This document shows positions 1 to 7,529 of a DNA stretch of 12,934 nucleotides, piece by piece; position 1 is the first letter of the stretch; the number at the start of each line of letters is the position of its first letter. Made by a program: the position numbers and the translations under genes. The stretch is from an uncultured Bacilli bacterium (lineage in GTDB: Bacteria > Bacillota_I > Bacilli_A > RF39 > UBA660): positions 1 to 12,934 of the forward strand of contig CAKORG010000025.1 in assembly GCA_934101495.1 (NCBI GenBank), written 5' to 3'. The notes below the pieces were generated by a model. The model saw only the letters and a program-made list of their open reading frames with translations, was not told where the DNA came from and did no database searches.

Positions 1-179
1 TATATTAACGCAGTGACAACAATTCCAATTGAAACTATGACTATAAAAGCAAAGATAATCATTTTTAATTTTTGATCTGGCTTTTCCTCGAACTTACCAA
101 TCTTTTTTCCACAGTTTGGGCAGAATCTTGCATTATTCTCTATTTCTTCATTACATTTACTACATTTAATTTTTGTCAT
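1..179 (-). CDS. Zinc-ribbon membrane protein, N-terminal part
   Basis: Only the first 59 codons are in the window; the 3' end runs off the left edge. The start is an ATG at 177-179 with AAGGAG at 188-193, eight bases upstream. The protein opens with a short zinc ribbon, CSKC then CPNCGKK (four Cys, residues about 6-25). A charged linker follows, then a hydrophobic stretch rich in Ile, Val and Phe that reads as one membrane segment, with the ribbon presumably cytoplasmic. This layout is common in small Firmicute zinc-ribbon membrane proteins of unknown role, and a specific function cannot be assigned from the part seen. It lies 67 bp downstream of the 136-aa gene on the same strand, with no clear terminator between them, so co-transcription is possible. 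Confidence 0.8.
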   Translation of the reverse strand, partial: MTKIKCSKCNEEIENNARFCPNCGKKIGKFEEKPDQKLKMIIFAFIVIVSIGIVVTALI

Positions 180-246
180 TTTAACAGCTCCTTACATTTT
201 TTGCTATTTTAATTGTATCAAATTTTAAATAAGATGTCATCAATTA

Positions 247-657
247 TTAAAACTTTCTACCATCAAAAGGTATTTCAATTGTCTTTTTATGTTCTTTTAA
301 AAATACTAAATAATATAGCTCATTTGCTAAATTTATTAATTTTTTACACTCAAAATTGATTTTTTCCAAATCGTCTTTATCCACTACTTTTCTACTATGT
401 AAGGTTATACTAATAAGTCTTGAATTAACTAAATTACACTTATTTGTTATCTCTCTGATAGATTTTTTTAAATATTCATCATAATCTACAATAAAGCTAG
501 ATTCAATAACCTTTTTTTTACTTTCATCATCCGTTATTTCTACAAAATCCATACCTATAGTACTGTTTATATAGTAGCTAACATCGAATGGTTTTCCAAA
601 TATTAGACCTAAATCTCTTTCTTGAACATATAGTTTGTTGTCTTTTATTACTTTCAT
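247..657 (-). CDS. Hypothetical protein, 136 aa
   Basis: I do not recognise this protein. The start ATG is supported by AAAAGGA eight bases upstream (AGGA at 666-669). It is a soluble, Lys- and Glu-rich protein with no signal peptide or membrane segment. The N-terminal half looks alpha/beta (an opening MKVIKDNKLYVQERDLG segment) and residues from about 60 on look largely helical. There is no cysteine pattern beyond two isolated Cys and no catalytic motif I can name. Codon use is AT-rich like the rest of the left part. It stands alone between the tnpB relic upstream and the zinc-ribbon gene downstream. It could be an accessory gene, because the upstream flank is a decayed transposon. Confidence 0.75.
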   Translation of the reverse strand: MKVIKDNKLYVQERDLGLIFGKPFDVSYYINSTIGMDFVEITDDESKKKVIESSFIVDYDEYLKKSIREITNKCNLVNSRLISITLHSRKVVDKDDLEKINFECKKLINLANELYYLVFLKEHKKTIEIPFDGRKF

Positions 658-680
658 ATAATCAGTCCTTTTAAACAGTT

Positions 681-695
681 ATTATATCTATTATA
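681..695 (-). promoter_or_regulatory. Tandem -10 hexamers upstream of the 136-aa gene
   Basis: Two perfect TATAAT hexamers on the minus strand (690-695 and 681-686) lie 24-38 bases upstream of the ATG. No good -35 box at a 16-18 base spacing is visible, so this is a weak promoter call. Confidence 0.35.
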
Positions 696-699
696 GCGA

Positions 700-819
700 A
701 ATTCAAATAGCTGTGTTGCCTCATGGTAATACTTTTCTGTTTCACAGAAACCTAAAGTTTCTCCGCAGACCAACTTTGGATGGTCACCGCCCTACTGTTT
801 CTACCTGTTTCGTTCTTAT
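700..819 (-). ncRNA. Possible right end (omegaRNA-like) of a decayed IS605-type element
   Basis: Directly downstream of the tnpB relic, the minus strand reads ACAGTAGGGCGGTGACC and then a run of short hairpins: GACCA/TGGTC, AGAAAC/GTTTCT and TCTGT/ACAGA. The stretch is more GC-rich than its surroundings. In IS200/IS605 elements the 3' end of tnpB and the adjacent right end form a structured guide RNA (omegaRNA). Position and structure fit that, but the boundaries are approximate, and with tnpB destroyed there is no reason to think it is functional in cis. Confidence 0.35.
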
Positions 820-1007
820 TTATATTATACTTTCTTTCATATACTTTTTCAAGCATTCTAACATTATATTTTCACTTGCATTTATATCTCTATCTTGTTC
901 AAATCAATATCTTGGACATATCCATTTTCTTTACACTTAAATTCTTTGCTTCTATATTTTGGATAACCATTTCCACGAAAAAAGTTCTTAAATACAACTT
1001 CTAGCAT
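820..1007 (-). pseudogene. tnpB: tnpB transposase-associated nuclease relic
   Basis: Two short reading frames on the minus strand together resemble a shrunken TnpB. The first (882-1007, 41 codons) carries NFFRGNGYPKYRSK, like the N-terminal region of TnpB. It runs straight into KCKENGYVQDIDLN, like the C-terminal zinc-finger region, which implies a large internal deletion. The second, in another frame (820-888), reads DINASENIMLECLKKYM, the usual sequence after the TnpB zinc finger, so a frameshift is also present. There is no ribosome binding site before the first Met. The catalytic RuvC Asp/Glu region is missing. This is a dead IS605-family remnant, and no tnpA is visible. Confidence 0.65.
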
Positions 1008-1010
1008 ACG

Positions 1011-1033
1011 AAAAAAGCTAGCTTTTTAGCTAA
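1011..1033 (-). terminator. Terminator after the ribonucleotide reductase operon
   Basis: Minus strand: TAGCT (1032-1028), a four-A loop, AGCTA (1023-1019), then GC and six T (1016-1011). The stem is short but lies just past the stop of the glycyl-radical peptide gene. Confidence 0.5.
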
Positions 1034-1035
1034 CT

Positions 1036-1218
1036 TTATTTTGCAGAATTACAAGTTTTAAATGTATGTTTAACTCTGTCGTGTTCTTCAGCTTTTTTAC
1101 CATTATTGAAACGTTCTACTGTACCTACTAAATATCCTGTAATTCTTCTAATTCTTTCGAATTCTACTCCTTCACCTGTTACTCTTTTTGATTTTACTTC
1201 TTCTTCAATTTTTTCCAT
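1036..1218 (-). CDS. Separate glycyl-radical peptide of class III ribonucleotide reductase
   Basis: This 60-residue protein matches the extreme C-terminus of NrdD. RRITGYLVGT at residues 24-33 corresponds to the glycyl-radical loop RRVCGYLG of E. coli NrdD, making Gly28 the expected radical site, and the tail ERFNNGKKAEE...DRVKH matches the final conserved stretch. The large NrdD upstream lacks this segment, so the peptide most likely docks onto it to supply the radical, which the NrdG activase would generate. Its ATG lies 11 bases past the NrdD stop. The NrdD TAA is embedded in ATAAGGAG, so its own ribosome binding site overlaps the upstream stop, suggesting coupled translation and equal expression. 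Cys replaces nothing here: Thr27 sits where Cys precedes the Gly in E. coli. I am fairly sure of the domain; the two-piece assembly is inference. Confidence 0.8.
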   Translation of the reverse strand: MEKIEEEVKSKRVTGEGVEFERIRRITGYLVGTVERFNNGKKAEEHDRVKHTFKTCNSAK

Positions 1219-1229
1219 ACTACTTCTCC

Positions 1230-3548
1230 TTATTCCTTTCCTTCTAGTTTTTTTAGTAAATCAACACTAACTGGTTCACCAGTTTTTCTACCACATCTTG
1301 GGCATACATCTTTAATAATTCCAACATATCCACAAACTGGGTCTCTATCTACTGGATGGTTAATTGCACCATAACCAATATCACTTTCTTTCATTATTCT
1401 AACAACACTTTCGAATGCTTCCAAGTTATCTGATGGATCTCCATCAAGTTCAATATAACTTATATGTCCAGCATTTGTAAATTTATGATATGTTCCTTCA
1501 AGTCTTAATTTATCAGCTATTGAAATATTGTAATATACAGGAACATGGAATGAATTTGTGTAATAAGCTCTATCAGTTACTCCTTTTATTTTACCATATA
1601 TATCTCTGTCAATATTTACAAACCTTCCAGATAGTCCTTCAGCTGGGGTTGCTAAAAGTGTAAAATTCAGATTATATTTTTTGCTATATTCATCACATTT
1701 GGCTCTCATGTGACTAATAATTTCTATTCCAAGCTTTTGGGATTCTTCAGATTCTCCATGATGTTTTAATGTTAGAGCTTTTAAACATTCTGCAAGACCA
1801 ATAAATCCAATTGAAAGTGTACCATGTTTTAAAACTTTTTTTAGTTTATCATCTGGTTTTAATTTATCGCTATCAAGCCATACTCCTTGTCCCATTAAGA
1901 ATGGGAAGTTATAAACTCTTTTATTACATTGTATCTCATATCGTTCAAGTAATTGGTCTTTTACAAGTTCCATCAATTCGTCAAGTTCTTCATAAAAACC
2001 TTTTATATCAGCTTCATCTAAAGCATCTTTACCCACAATACCATGTTTAATACCTATTCTTGGAAGATTTATTGATGTAAATGATAAATTTCCACGTCCA
2101 GGTGTGATTTGTTTATCTGGGTCTACTACGTTACCAATAACTCTGGTACGGCAACCCATATAACCTACTTCAGTACGGAAATCTCCAGCTTTATAATATG
2201 GTTTATTAAATGAACTATCTAGGAAAGACCAATTTGGGAATAATCTTTTAGCTGATACTCTTAAACTCAATTTAAACAAATCATAGTTAGGGTCTTCTGG
2301 ATTGTAATTTACTCCTTCTTTTACCTTGAATATTGAAATTGGGAATATTGGTGTTTCACCATGTCCAAGTCCTGCTTCACTAGCAAGCATATAGTTTTTA
2401 GTAACCATTCTACCTTCACTAGATATATCAGTACCAAAATTAATTGATGAAAATGGAACTTGAGCTCCTGCTCTTGAATGCATTGTATTTAAATTGTGTA
2501 CAAAAGCTTCCATTGCTTGATAAGTTCTTTTATCAGTTTTTTCCAAAGCTTTCTTAATTGACATTTCGAACAATCTCTTCATTAATTCTGAATCTTTATA
2601 ATACTTTTCAAAATAGTCAACTGTTATATCAATCGTATTTATTTTAGCAATGTCTTTTTCAATTGCTGCTACATTTATAAAATCATTTAAATCTTCTAGA
2701 TCTATATAATCTTTAATTGTTGTTTTTAATATTTTTCTGAATGTTTTAAGTATTCCTGGCGCTAAATAATAATCAAAAGCAGGAATGCTTTGACCTCCAT
2801 GTTGATCATTTTGATTAGATTGAATTGCTATTGCAGCTAAAGCTGAATAACTCATAATATCATTTGGTTCTCTTAAATGACCATGGCCAGTTGAAAATCC
2901 ATTTTTAAATAGTTTATCTAAATCAATTTGCATACATGTTGTTGTACCCATTGCTTCAAAATCCATATCATGAATATGAATATATCCTTCATCATGAGCA
3001 TCAGCAAATTTTTTCTTCATTAAATATGATTTAGAAAATTCTCTAGAAACATTTGAACCAAATTGAAGCATTGTACCCATTGCTGAGTTTCCATCTATGT
3101 TTCCATTTTCTCTTTTAGCATCATCTTCTGCAGCACTCTTAAGGGCTAACCCTTCAAGTGTTTTTAGAAATTTATGACTTCTTTTATCTTCAGTAAACGC
3201 TTCTCTTGCTCTAGTTCTATTTTCTCTATAATCAGCAAAGCTTTCATAAACATCTTCGTATTTGTCTTTCTTTAAAGTTTCTTCAATGATATCTTGAATA
3301 TCTTCAATCTTGATACTTGCTTTTTCAGCATAATCCTTTTCAATTCTATTGATTACGTGACCATATACTTTTTGAATATCATTTGATGAATATTTCAATA
3401 TTTCGTCATCGTCTTCATTTGTGACTTTGATACTATCAAAGCCTTTTTTAATCGCCATGGCTATCTTTGTTCCATTGAAATTTACTTTAGAACCATTTCT
3501 TTTAACCACTTTGATTGTTTCAAAAAATTCTTCTTCCTTATTTGGCAT
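1230..3548 (-). CDS. nrdD: Anaerobic (class III) ribonucleoside-triphosphate reductase, large part
   Basis: The enzyme makes deoxynucleotides from ribonucleoside triphosphates in the absence of oxygen. Residues about 10-115 form the ATP-cone allosteric domain (KVVKRNGSKVNFNGTKIA). The barrel follows, with finger-loop cysteines Cys205 (GTTTCMQ) and Cys466 (GYMGCRTRV), the expected substrate-activating positions. Near the C-terminus DPVCGYVG and CPRCGRK give Cys739, Cys749 and Cys752 of the zinc site; the usual fourth Cys is not obvious. The protein ends at residue 772 without the RVCGYLG glycyl-radical loop, which is encoded by the next gene 11 bases on. The start ATG is preceded by AAGGGAAGG about ten bases upstream, and a near-consensus promoter is at 3577-3605. 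No nrdG activase gene lies in the window. Confidence 0.95.
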   Translation of the reverse strand: MPNKEEEFFETIKVVKRNGSKVNFNGTKIAMAIKKGFDSIKVTNEDDDEILKYSSNDIQKVYGHVINRIEKDYAEKASIKIEDIQDIIEETLKKDKYEDVYESFADYRENRTRAREAFTEDKRSHKFLKTLEGLALKSAAEDDAKRENGNIDGNSAMGTMLQFGSNVSREFSKSYLMKKKFADAHDEGYIHIHDMDFEAMGTTTCMQIDLDKLFKNGFSTGHGHLREPNDIMSYSALAAIAIQSNQNDQHGGQSIPAFDYYLAPGILKTFRKILKTTIKDYIDLEDLNDFINVAAIEKDIAKINTIDITVDYFEKYYKDSELMKRLFEMSIKKALEKTDKRTYQAMEAFVHNLNTMHSRAGAQVPFSSINFGTDISSEGRMVTKNYMLASEAGLGHGETPIFPISIFKVKEGVNYNPEDPNYDLFKLSLRVSAKRLFPNWSFLDSSFNKPYYKAGDFRTEVGYMGCRTRVIGNVVDPDKQITPGRGNLSFTSINLPRIGIKHGIVGKDALDEADIKGFYEELDELMELVKDQLLERYEIQCNKRVYNFPFLMGQGVWLDSDKLKPDDKLKKVLKHGTLSIGFIGLAECLKALTLKHHGESEESQKLGIEIISHMRAKCDEYSKKYNLNFTLLATPAEGLSGRFVNIDRDIYGKIKGVTDRAYYTNSFHVPVYYNISIADKLRLEGTYHKFTNAGHISYIELDGDPSDNLEAFESVVRIMKESDIGYGAINHPVDRDPVCGYVGIIKDVCPRCGRKTGEPVSVDLLKKLEGKE

Positions 3549-3576
3549 TCTACTACTACCTTCCCTTCACAATTTT

Positions 3577-3605
3577 ATTATAGTATATTCTAAAATAATT
3601 GTCTA
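3577..3605 (-). promoter_or_regulatory. nrdD promoter
   Basis: Minus strand: -35 TAGACA (3605-3600, one change from consensus), 17-base spacer, -10 TATAAT (3582-3577), about 30 bases upstream of the start codon. Confidence 0.75.
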
Positions 3606-3866
3606 TCAAAATTTCATTTTTTATTTTTTTCAAAATTTTAAAAACATAAATTTTAGTCCCATTTTTCGTTGTTCGTATTTTCTAACAATTTTGCACAAAC
3701 ACGCATAATTACTTACAAAAATACACATTTTTAATTTTTTTATAAATTTTGACACTTTTTTACTTTTTGCTATTTTTCATTTTTCATAAAATTGACATAT
3801 CAACATTTTACGTATAAAAAATCTAAAAATTTAATTATTAATTTTTTTCATTTTTTACTCTTTTAC

Positions 3867-3894
3867 TTGCGCATTTTCTTTTATTTGCTATAAT
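3867..3894 (+). promoter_or_regulatory. murC promoter, extended -10
   Basis: A perfect TATAAT at 3889-3894 is preceded by TGC, making an extended -10 element. A weak -35, TTGCGC at 3867-3872, is 16 bases upstream. The murC ATG follows 25 bases downstream, so the leader is short, with AAGGAAGGGA as ribosome binding site. Confidence 0.75.
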
Positions 3895-3918
3895 AAGATT
3901 ATGTAAGGAAGGGATTTT

Positions 3919-5277
3919 ATGTTTAATAATAAAAAAGTTCATTTAATAGGTATCGGAGGCATCAGTATGAGTAGTATTGCTCTAATGCTTAAAAATATGA
4001 ATGCTGTGGTTACTGGTAGTGATATAAATGAAACTGACATTACTAAAAATTTAAATGAATCTGGAATTAAAGTTTTATACGGGCACCATCCGGAATTAGT
4101 TAAAGATGCTGATATTATAGTCTACACAGCTGCTATTCACGAGGATGATATAGAAAGAAAAGAAGCTAAAATTTTGAATAAAACAACCTTTGAAAGAGCA
4201 GAATTTTTAGGAATGCTTATGAAAGAATTTAAAAATTCTTTATGTGTATCAGGAACTCATGGTAAAAGTACCACAACTGGAATGATTAGCTTAATTTTTC
4301 TTGAAGCTGGGCTTAATCCCACAATTCAAGTCGGAGCTATAATGCCTGAAATAAATGGCAATACACACTTAGGTAGTCATGATTATTTTGTTATGGAAGC
4401 TTGTGAATATGTTGATTCATTTTTACATTTTCATCCAACTGCTGCAATCATAACCAATATCGATAATGATCATCTTGATTATTTTAAGAATTTAGATAAT
4501 ATTAAAAAATCATTTTATAAGTATGTCGGTTTACTTCCAGAAAATGGTTATCTTGTAAAAAATAATGATGATGCAAATTCTGATGAATTAGATAAATACA
4601 CTAAAGCTAAAATAATTACTTATGGTATAAATAAAGAATCTAATTACATGGCTAAGAATATATCTAGTAACAATCTAGGTCATTATTCTTATGATTTATA
4701 TAAAGATAATATTTTTTTAATAACTATTAATCTAAATATTAATGGATATCATAATATATATAATTCTCTTGCAGCTTTTGCACTTGCTCATGAATATATT
4801 TTAGATATAAACGTAATTAAAAATGCTATAGAAAAATACCATGGTGTTGGTCGTAGATTTGAATTTCTTGGAAAATATAATGGGGCTTATGTTTATGATG
4901 ATTATGCCCATCATCCATCAGAAATTAAAACTACACTCGAAAGTGTTAAAAGTGTTAAACATAATTCTTCATGGGCAGTATTTCAATCACATACCTATTC
5001 AAGAACAAAAGAACATCTAGATGCTTTTGCTAATGTCCTAGCAAACTTTGACCATGTTATTATTGCTAAAATATATCCAGCTAGAGAAATTAATACTTTT
5101 AATATTTCCGAAGAAATGTTAGTGGATAAAATAAAACAAAAAAATCCAAATGTTATTTATATAGATGACTTTGATAAAATTGTAGAATTTTTAAAAGAAA
5201 ATGTTAAAGAAGAAGACTTAGTAATAACGATTGGTGCTGGTCCAATAAACTATGTATCAAAAAAACTTGTAGATTAA
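3919..5277 (+). CDS. murC: UDP-N-acetylmuramate--L-alanine ligase
   Basis: MurC adds L-alanine to UDP-N-acetylmuramic acid with ATP, the first amino-acid step of peptidoglycan stem-peptide synthesis, in the cytoplasm. At 452 residues the protein has full family length. The N-terminal Rossmann domain opens HLIGIGGISMSSIA (about residues 8-21) with GSDINET after it. The central Mur ligase domain has the ATP loop GTHGKSTTT at residues 112-120, EACEY and TNIDNDHLDY. The C-terminal domain has GVGRRFE, DDYAHHPSEI and SHTYSRT, all typical of MurC rather than MurD/E/F. It starts at an ATG with AAGGAAGGGA just upstream. It is alone on its strand, away from any dcw cluster, and converges on dusB with four bases between the two stop codons. 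Its presence shows that the organism builds a peptidoglycan wall. Confidence 0.97.
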   Translation: MFNNKKVHLIGIGGISMSSIALMLKNMNAVVTGSDINETDITKNLNESGIKVLYGHHPELVKDADIIVYTAAIHEDDIERKEAKILNKTTFERAEFLGMLMKEFKNSLCVSGTHGKSTTTGMISLIFLEAGLNPTIQVGAIMPEINGNTHLGSHDYFVMEACEYVDSFLHFHPTAAIITNIDNDHLDYFKNLDNIKKSFYKYVGLLPENGYLVKNNDDANSDELDKYTKAKIITYGINKESNYMAKNISSNNLGHYSYDLYKDNIFLITINLNINGYHNIYNSLAAFALAHEYILDINVIKNAIEKYHGVGRRFEFLGKYNGAYVYDDYAHHPSEIKTTLESVKSVKHNSSWAVFQSHTYSRTKEHLDAFANVLANFDHVIIAKIYPAREINTFNISEEMLVDKIKQKNPNVIYIDDFDKIVEFLKENVKEEDLVITIGAGPINYVSKKLVD

Positions 5278-5293
5278 ACACCTACAAGCTTTT
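5261..5293. terminator. Bidirectional terminator between murC and dusB
   Basis: CTTGTAG (5266-5272) pairs with CTACAAG (5282-5288), flanked by A-run and T-run on the two sides, so it can stop transcripts from either strand. The hairpin includes both stop codons. Confidence 0.8.
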
Positions 5294-6265
5294 TATTTGA
5301 TTTCTATAATCTTCTAAAATATTAATTATTTCTTCCCTACTTTTTCCTTTACATACCAAATTTTTAATATTACTTGCATCAGGCATACCTTTTAAATAAT
5401 TAAGTAAATGCATACGCATTTCAAGTACAGCCTGTCTTTCACTTTTATCTTCACATAACTTATTTAAATGATATTCCATCATATCAAGTTTTTCATCATA
5501 ACTTACCTTTATAGGTTCAACACCATTTTCTAAATAATCTTTGCATTCTTTAATAAGCCAAGGATTACCAAGAAGACCTCGACCAATCATAACAGCAGTG
5601 CATCCAGTTTCATCAAGCATCCTTTTAGCATCATAGCATGAAAGTACATCACCATTGCCAATCACTGGAATTGATACATTATTTACTACATCTTTAATAA
5701 TATTCCAATCTGCCCGTCCAGAATAGCCTTGAGCTCTAGTTCTGGCATGTACAGTTATAGCACTAGCACCACTTTCTTCACATATTTTAGCTATTTCTAC
5801 AGCATTAATACTATTTGCATCCCAACCACTTCTTATTTTAACAGTAACCGGAACACTAACAGCATTTACAACGGCTTTCACTATTTCTCCGACCTTTGCA
5901 GGATTTTTTAAAAGTGCACTTCCCGCTTGATTTTTTATTGCTACTTTAGGTACTGGACATCCCATATTTATATCAATTATATCTGGATGCATTCTTTCTT
6001 CCACAATTTTAGCTGCTTTTACAAAAGAATTTATATCACTTCCAAATATTTGTTGACTAATTGGCCTTTCAGCATCATTCATTTTAAGAAGTTCAAAAGT
6101 CTTTTCATTTCCATAAGTTATCGCTTTATCACTTACCATTTCAGCAACAACTAGTGATGCTCCCATATCCTTACAAATTTTTCTAAAAGTCATGTTGCTT
6201 ATACCAGCCATCGGAGCAACAACTATTTGTCCATTAACTTTAACATTTCCAACATAAAAACTCAT
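5282..6265 (-). CDS. dusB: tRNA-dihydrouridine synthase, DusB type
   Basis: A flavoenzyme that reduces uridines in the D-loop of tRNA to dihydrouridine, using FMN and NADPH. The TIM-barrel signatures are all present: VVAPMAGISN (residues 15-24) for FMN, DINMGCPVPK with the catalytic acid Cys103, a TVKIRSGWD segment, TVHARTRAQGYSG, and IPVIGNGDV plus MIGRGLLGNPW for phosphate binding. The length, 327 residues, is normal. The start ATG shares four bases (ATGA) with the TGA stop of pduL, and a GGAG lies in the pduL end, indicating translational coupling. It is the last gene of a three-gene operon with pduL and the phosphatase-like gene. The operon partners do not share an obvious pathway with it. 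Confidence 0.95.
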   Translation of the reverse strand: MSFYVGNVKVNGQIVVAPMAGISNMTFRKICKDMGASLVVAEMVSDKAITYGNEKTFELLKMNDAERPISQQIFGSDINSFVKAAKIVEERMHPDIIDINMGCPVPKVAIKNQAGSALLKNPAKVGEIVKAVVNAVSVPVTVKIRSGWDANSINAVEIAKICEESGASAITVHARTRAQGYSGRADWNIIKDVVNNVSIPVIGNGDVLSCYDAKRMLDETGCTAVMIGRGLLGNPWLIKECKDYLENGVEPIKVSYDEKLDMMEYHLNKLCEDKSERQAVLEMRMHLLNYLKGMPDASNIKNLVCKGKSREEIINILEDYRNQIKSL

Positions 6266-6822
6266 TTTTTCAAAACTCCAATATCACCCGGAGTAATTAA
6301 AAAAGCATTAGCATCATCAGTATCTAAATGAACTTCAAAAAAAGCATCATTTGTTACTTTAGCATGAACTTCTACTTCACCTGGTTTAACTCCCCCTATT
6401 TCTAATTTTAAAATTTCTTTATCCACTATGCCTAACTTTTGTGCATCTGTGGAACTAATATGAACATGCCTTTCAGCAATTATAGCAAAATTTCCGGTAA
6501 CAGACCCCTTATCAGTTTCAATAGTTATTTGTGTTGCACCATTTAAATCTCCACTTCTTTTAACCGGAGATTTTACTCCAAGTAATCTAGCGTCATAAGC
6601 AGATATTTCAACTTGATTGTAATTTCTTTCAGGCCCTACAACTCTAACATTTTTTATAATATTTTCTCCATTTCTAATGGTTACAGTCTCTTCTGCTGCA
6701 TATTGTCCTATTTGATTTAAACTTTTTTTTATATGTAAATCATGACCGAATAATTCATTTACTGCTTCTTTGGTTAAGTGAACATGTCTTGCACTAATAT
6801 TTATTGATACTTTTTCTTCCAT
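6262..6822 (-). CDS. pduL: Phosphate acyltransferase of the PduL family
   Basis: PduL enzymes swap CoA and phosphate on short acyl groups (propionyl or acetyl) and are zinc enzymes. The two repeated metal-binding strands are clear: SARHVHLT with His13 and His15, and AERHVHIS with His119 and His121. The conserved C-terminal EVHLDTDDANA with His165 is also present. The 186-residue protein begins almost directly with the catalytic domain and has no N-terminal extension of the kind that targets PduL to bacterial microcompartments. No shell-protein genes are nearby. It therefore probably serves as a cytosolic phosphotransacetylase in acetate or ATP production; that role is inference. The ribosome binding site GGAG lies within the last codons of the preceding gene, three bases before which its stop falls, and its own stop overlaps the dusB start. 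Confidence 0.92.
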   Translation of the reverse strand: MEEKVSINISARHVHLTKEAVNELFGHDLHIKKSLNQIGQYAAEETVTIRNGENIIKNVRVVGPERNYNQVEISAYDARLLGVKSPVKRSGDLNGATQITIETDKGSVTGNFAIIAERHVHISSTDAQKLGIVDKEILKLEIGGVKPGEVEVHAKVTNDAFFEVHLDTDDANAFLITPGDIGVLKK

Positions 6823-6825
6823 ATT

Positions 6826-7440
6826 TTAATTCTCCATTTCTATTGTTTCACAATTTATTATTTTTCCTTTTTCTAAATTTAATTTTATTATATCAATATC
6901 CTGTTCTATATCATCTAATATAACTTTATCATTATAACTTAATATTAATCTATCATCTAGGTTATAACCTTGTTCCAATTTATCTAGTAAATAGCCTATT
7001 ATAGCACTTTTCTGGGTAAATATAACTATATTTTTATTACCATTTTTCTTTAATATCCTGTCTATAGCAATATTCATTCTTTTATTTACTTCAAAAAGAC
7101 TTTCACCGCGATTAAATTTGAAATCGAAATTTCTTTCTTGCATAAATCTAAGCATTTTGATATTTCTTTTACCTAAATCTCCAAGTCTTAAATCATTTAA
7201 AAATGAATTTATTATAATATCACACTTTTTTAAAGATGCATAATATTTAGCACAATCTATACTTGAAGCGTAACTTGATGAATATATAACGTCGGCATCT
7301 ATTTTTTTAGCAAGTTTAACAGCTAATTTTTCTCCATCAATGGAAAGCGGTCTGTTTATTCTTTTACTTTCTAGTTTTTCATCAGTTTCATATATAATAT
7401 TATCGATTACTAAATTATTACTTATTAAGTATAGAATCAT
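6826..7440 (-). CDS. Degenerate histidine-phosphatase-like protein
   Basis: The fold resembles the phosphoglycerate mutase/histidine phosphatase family: PLSIDGEKLAVKLAKKI matches the PLTxxGxxQA segment, DVIYSSSYASSIDCAKYY matches DxIYSSPLxRAxQTA, and RGESLFEVNKRM matches the GGES region. The catalytic residues are gone. The usual LIRHGE reads LISNN (residues 5-9), the Arg after SSP is Ser, and the second catalytic His (usually SHGG) reads FTQKS. I infer a pseudo-enzyme, perhaps with a binding role. The start is taken as the ATG at 7438-7440 because AAGGTG is seven bases upstream; a GTG one codon earlier is possible. It heads the operon with pduL and dusB. It is intact, not a decaying frame, and is 204 residues long. 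Confidence 0.75.
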   Translation of the reverse strand: MILYLISNNLVIDNIIYETDEKLESKRINRPLSIDGEKLAVKLAKKIDADVIYSSSYASSIDCAKYYASLKKCDIIINSFLNDLRLGDLGKRNIKMLRFMQERNFDFKFNRGESLFEVNKRMNIAIDRILKKNGNKNIVIFTQKSAIIGYLLDKLEQGYNLDDRLILSYNDKVILDDIEQDIDIIKLNLEKGKIINCETIEMEN

Positions 7441-7458
7441 CACTTATCACCTTTTTTA

Positions 7459-7487
7459 ATTTTATCAAATAAATTAATTATTGACAA
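7459..7487 (-). promoter_or_regulatory. Promoter of the phosphatase-like/pduL/dusB operon
   Basis: Minus strand: -35 TTGTCA (7487-7482), 17-base spacer, -10 TAAAAT (7464-7459). Its -35 occupies the same bases as the -35 of the divergent RNase R promoter. Confidence 0.65.
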
Positions 7488-7509
7488 TACCCTCTAAATA
7501 AACTATATT
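7481..7509 (+). promoter_or_regulatory. RNase R promoter
   Basis: A perfect -35 TTGACA (7481-7486), 17-base spacer and -10 TATATT (7504-7509). An inverted repeat ACCCTC (7489-7494) / GAGGGT (7516-7521) brackets the -10, and its right arm is the gene's ribosome binding site. It could be an operator, or coincidence. Confidence 0.75.
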
Positions 7510-7529
7510 AATATTGAGGGTGGTACATT

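Larger units (their letters stand above)
3549..3918. other. 370-bp divergent intergenic region, nrdD / murC
   Basis: An extremely T- and A-rich spacer with no credible gene. It holds the nrdD promoter at the left end and the murC promoter at the right end. Between them are only homopolymer runs and several TTGACA-like hexamers (3749-3754, 3792-3797) whose partner -10 boxes are badly spaced. I looked for an NrdR-type box and for an FNR-like TTGAT-N4-ATCAA site and found neither convincingly. Confidence 0.7.

Noticed and set aside
1216..1232. NrdD break explained as a simple frameshift or sequencing error
   Set aside because: A clean stop, a ribosome binding site, and an ATG with about 20 extra residues before the conserved motif argue for a real second gene, although a comparison with relatives is still the decisive test.
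3606..3860. NrdR box or FNR-type site in the nrdD/murC spacer
   Set aside because: No stretch matches either consensus well; the apparent matches are products of extreme AT content.
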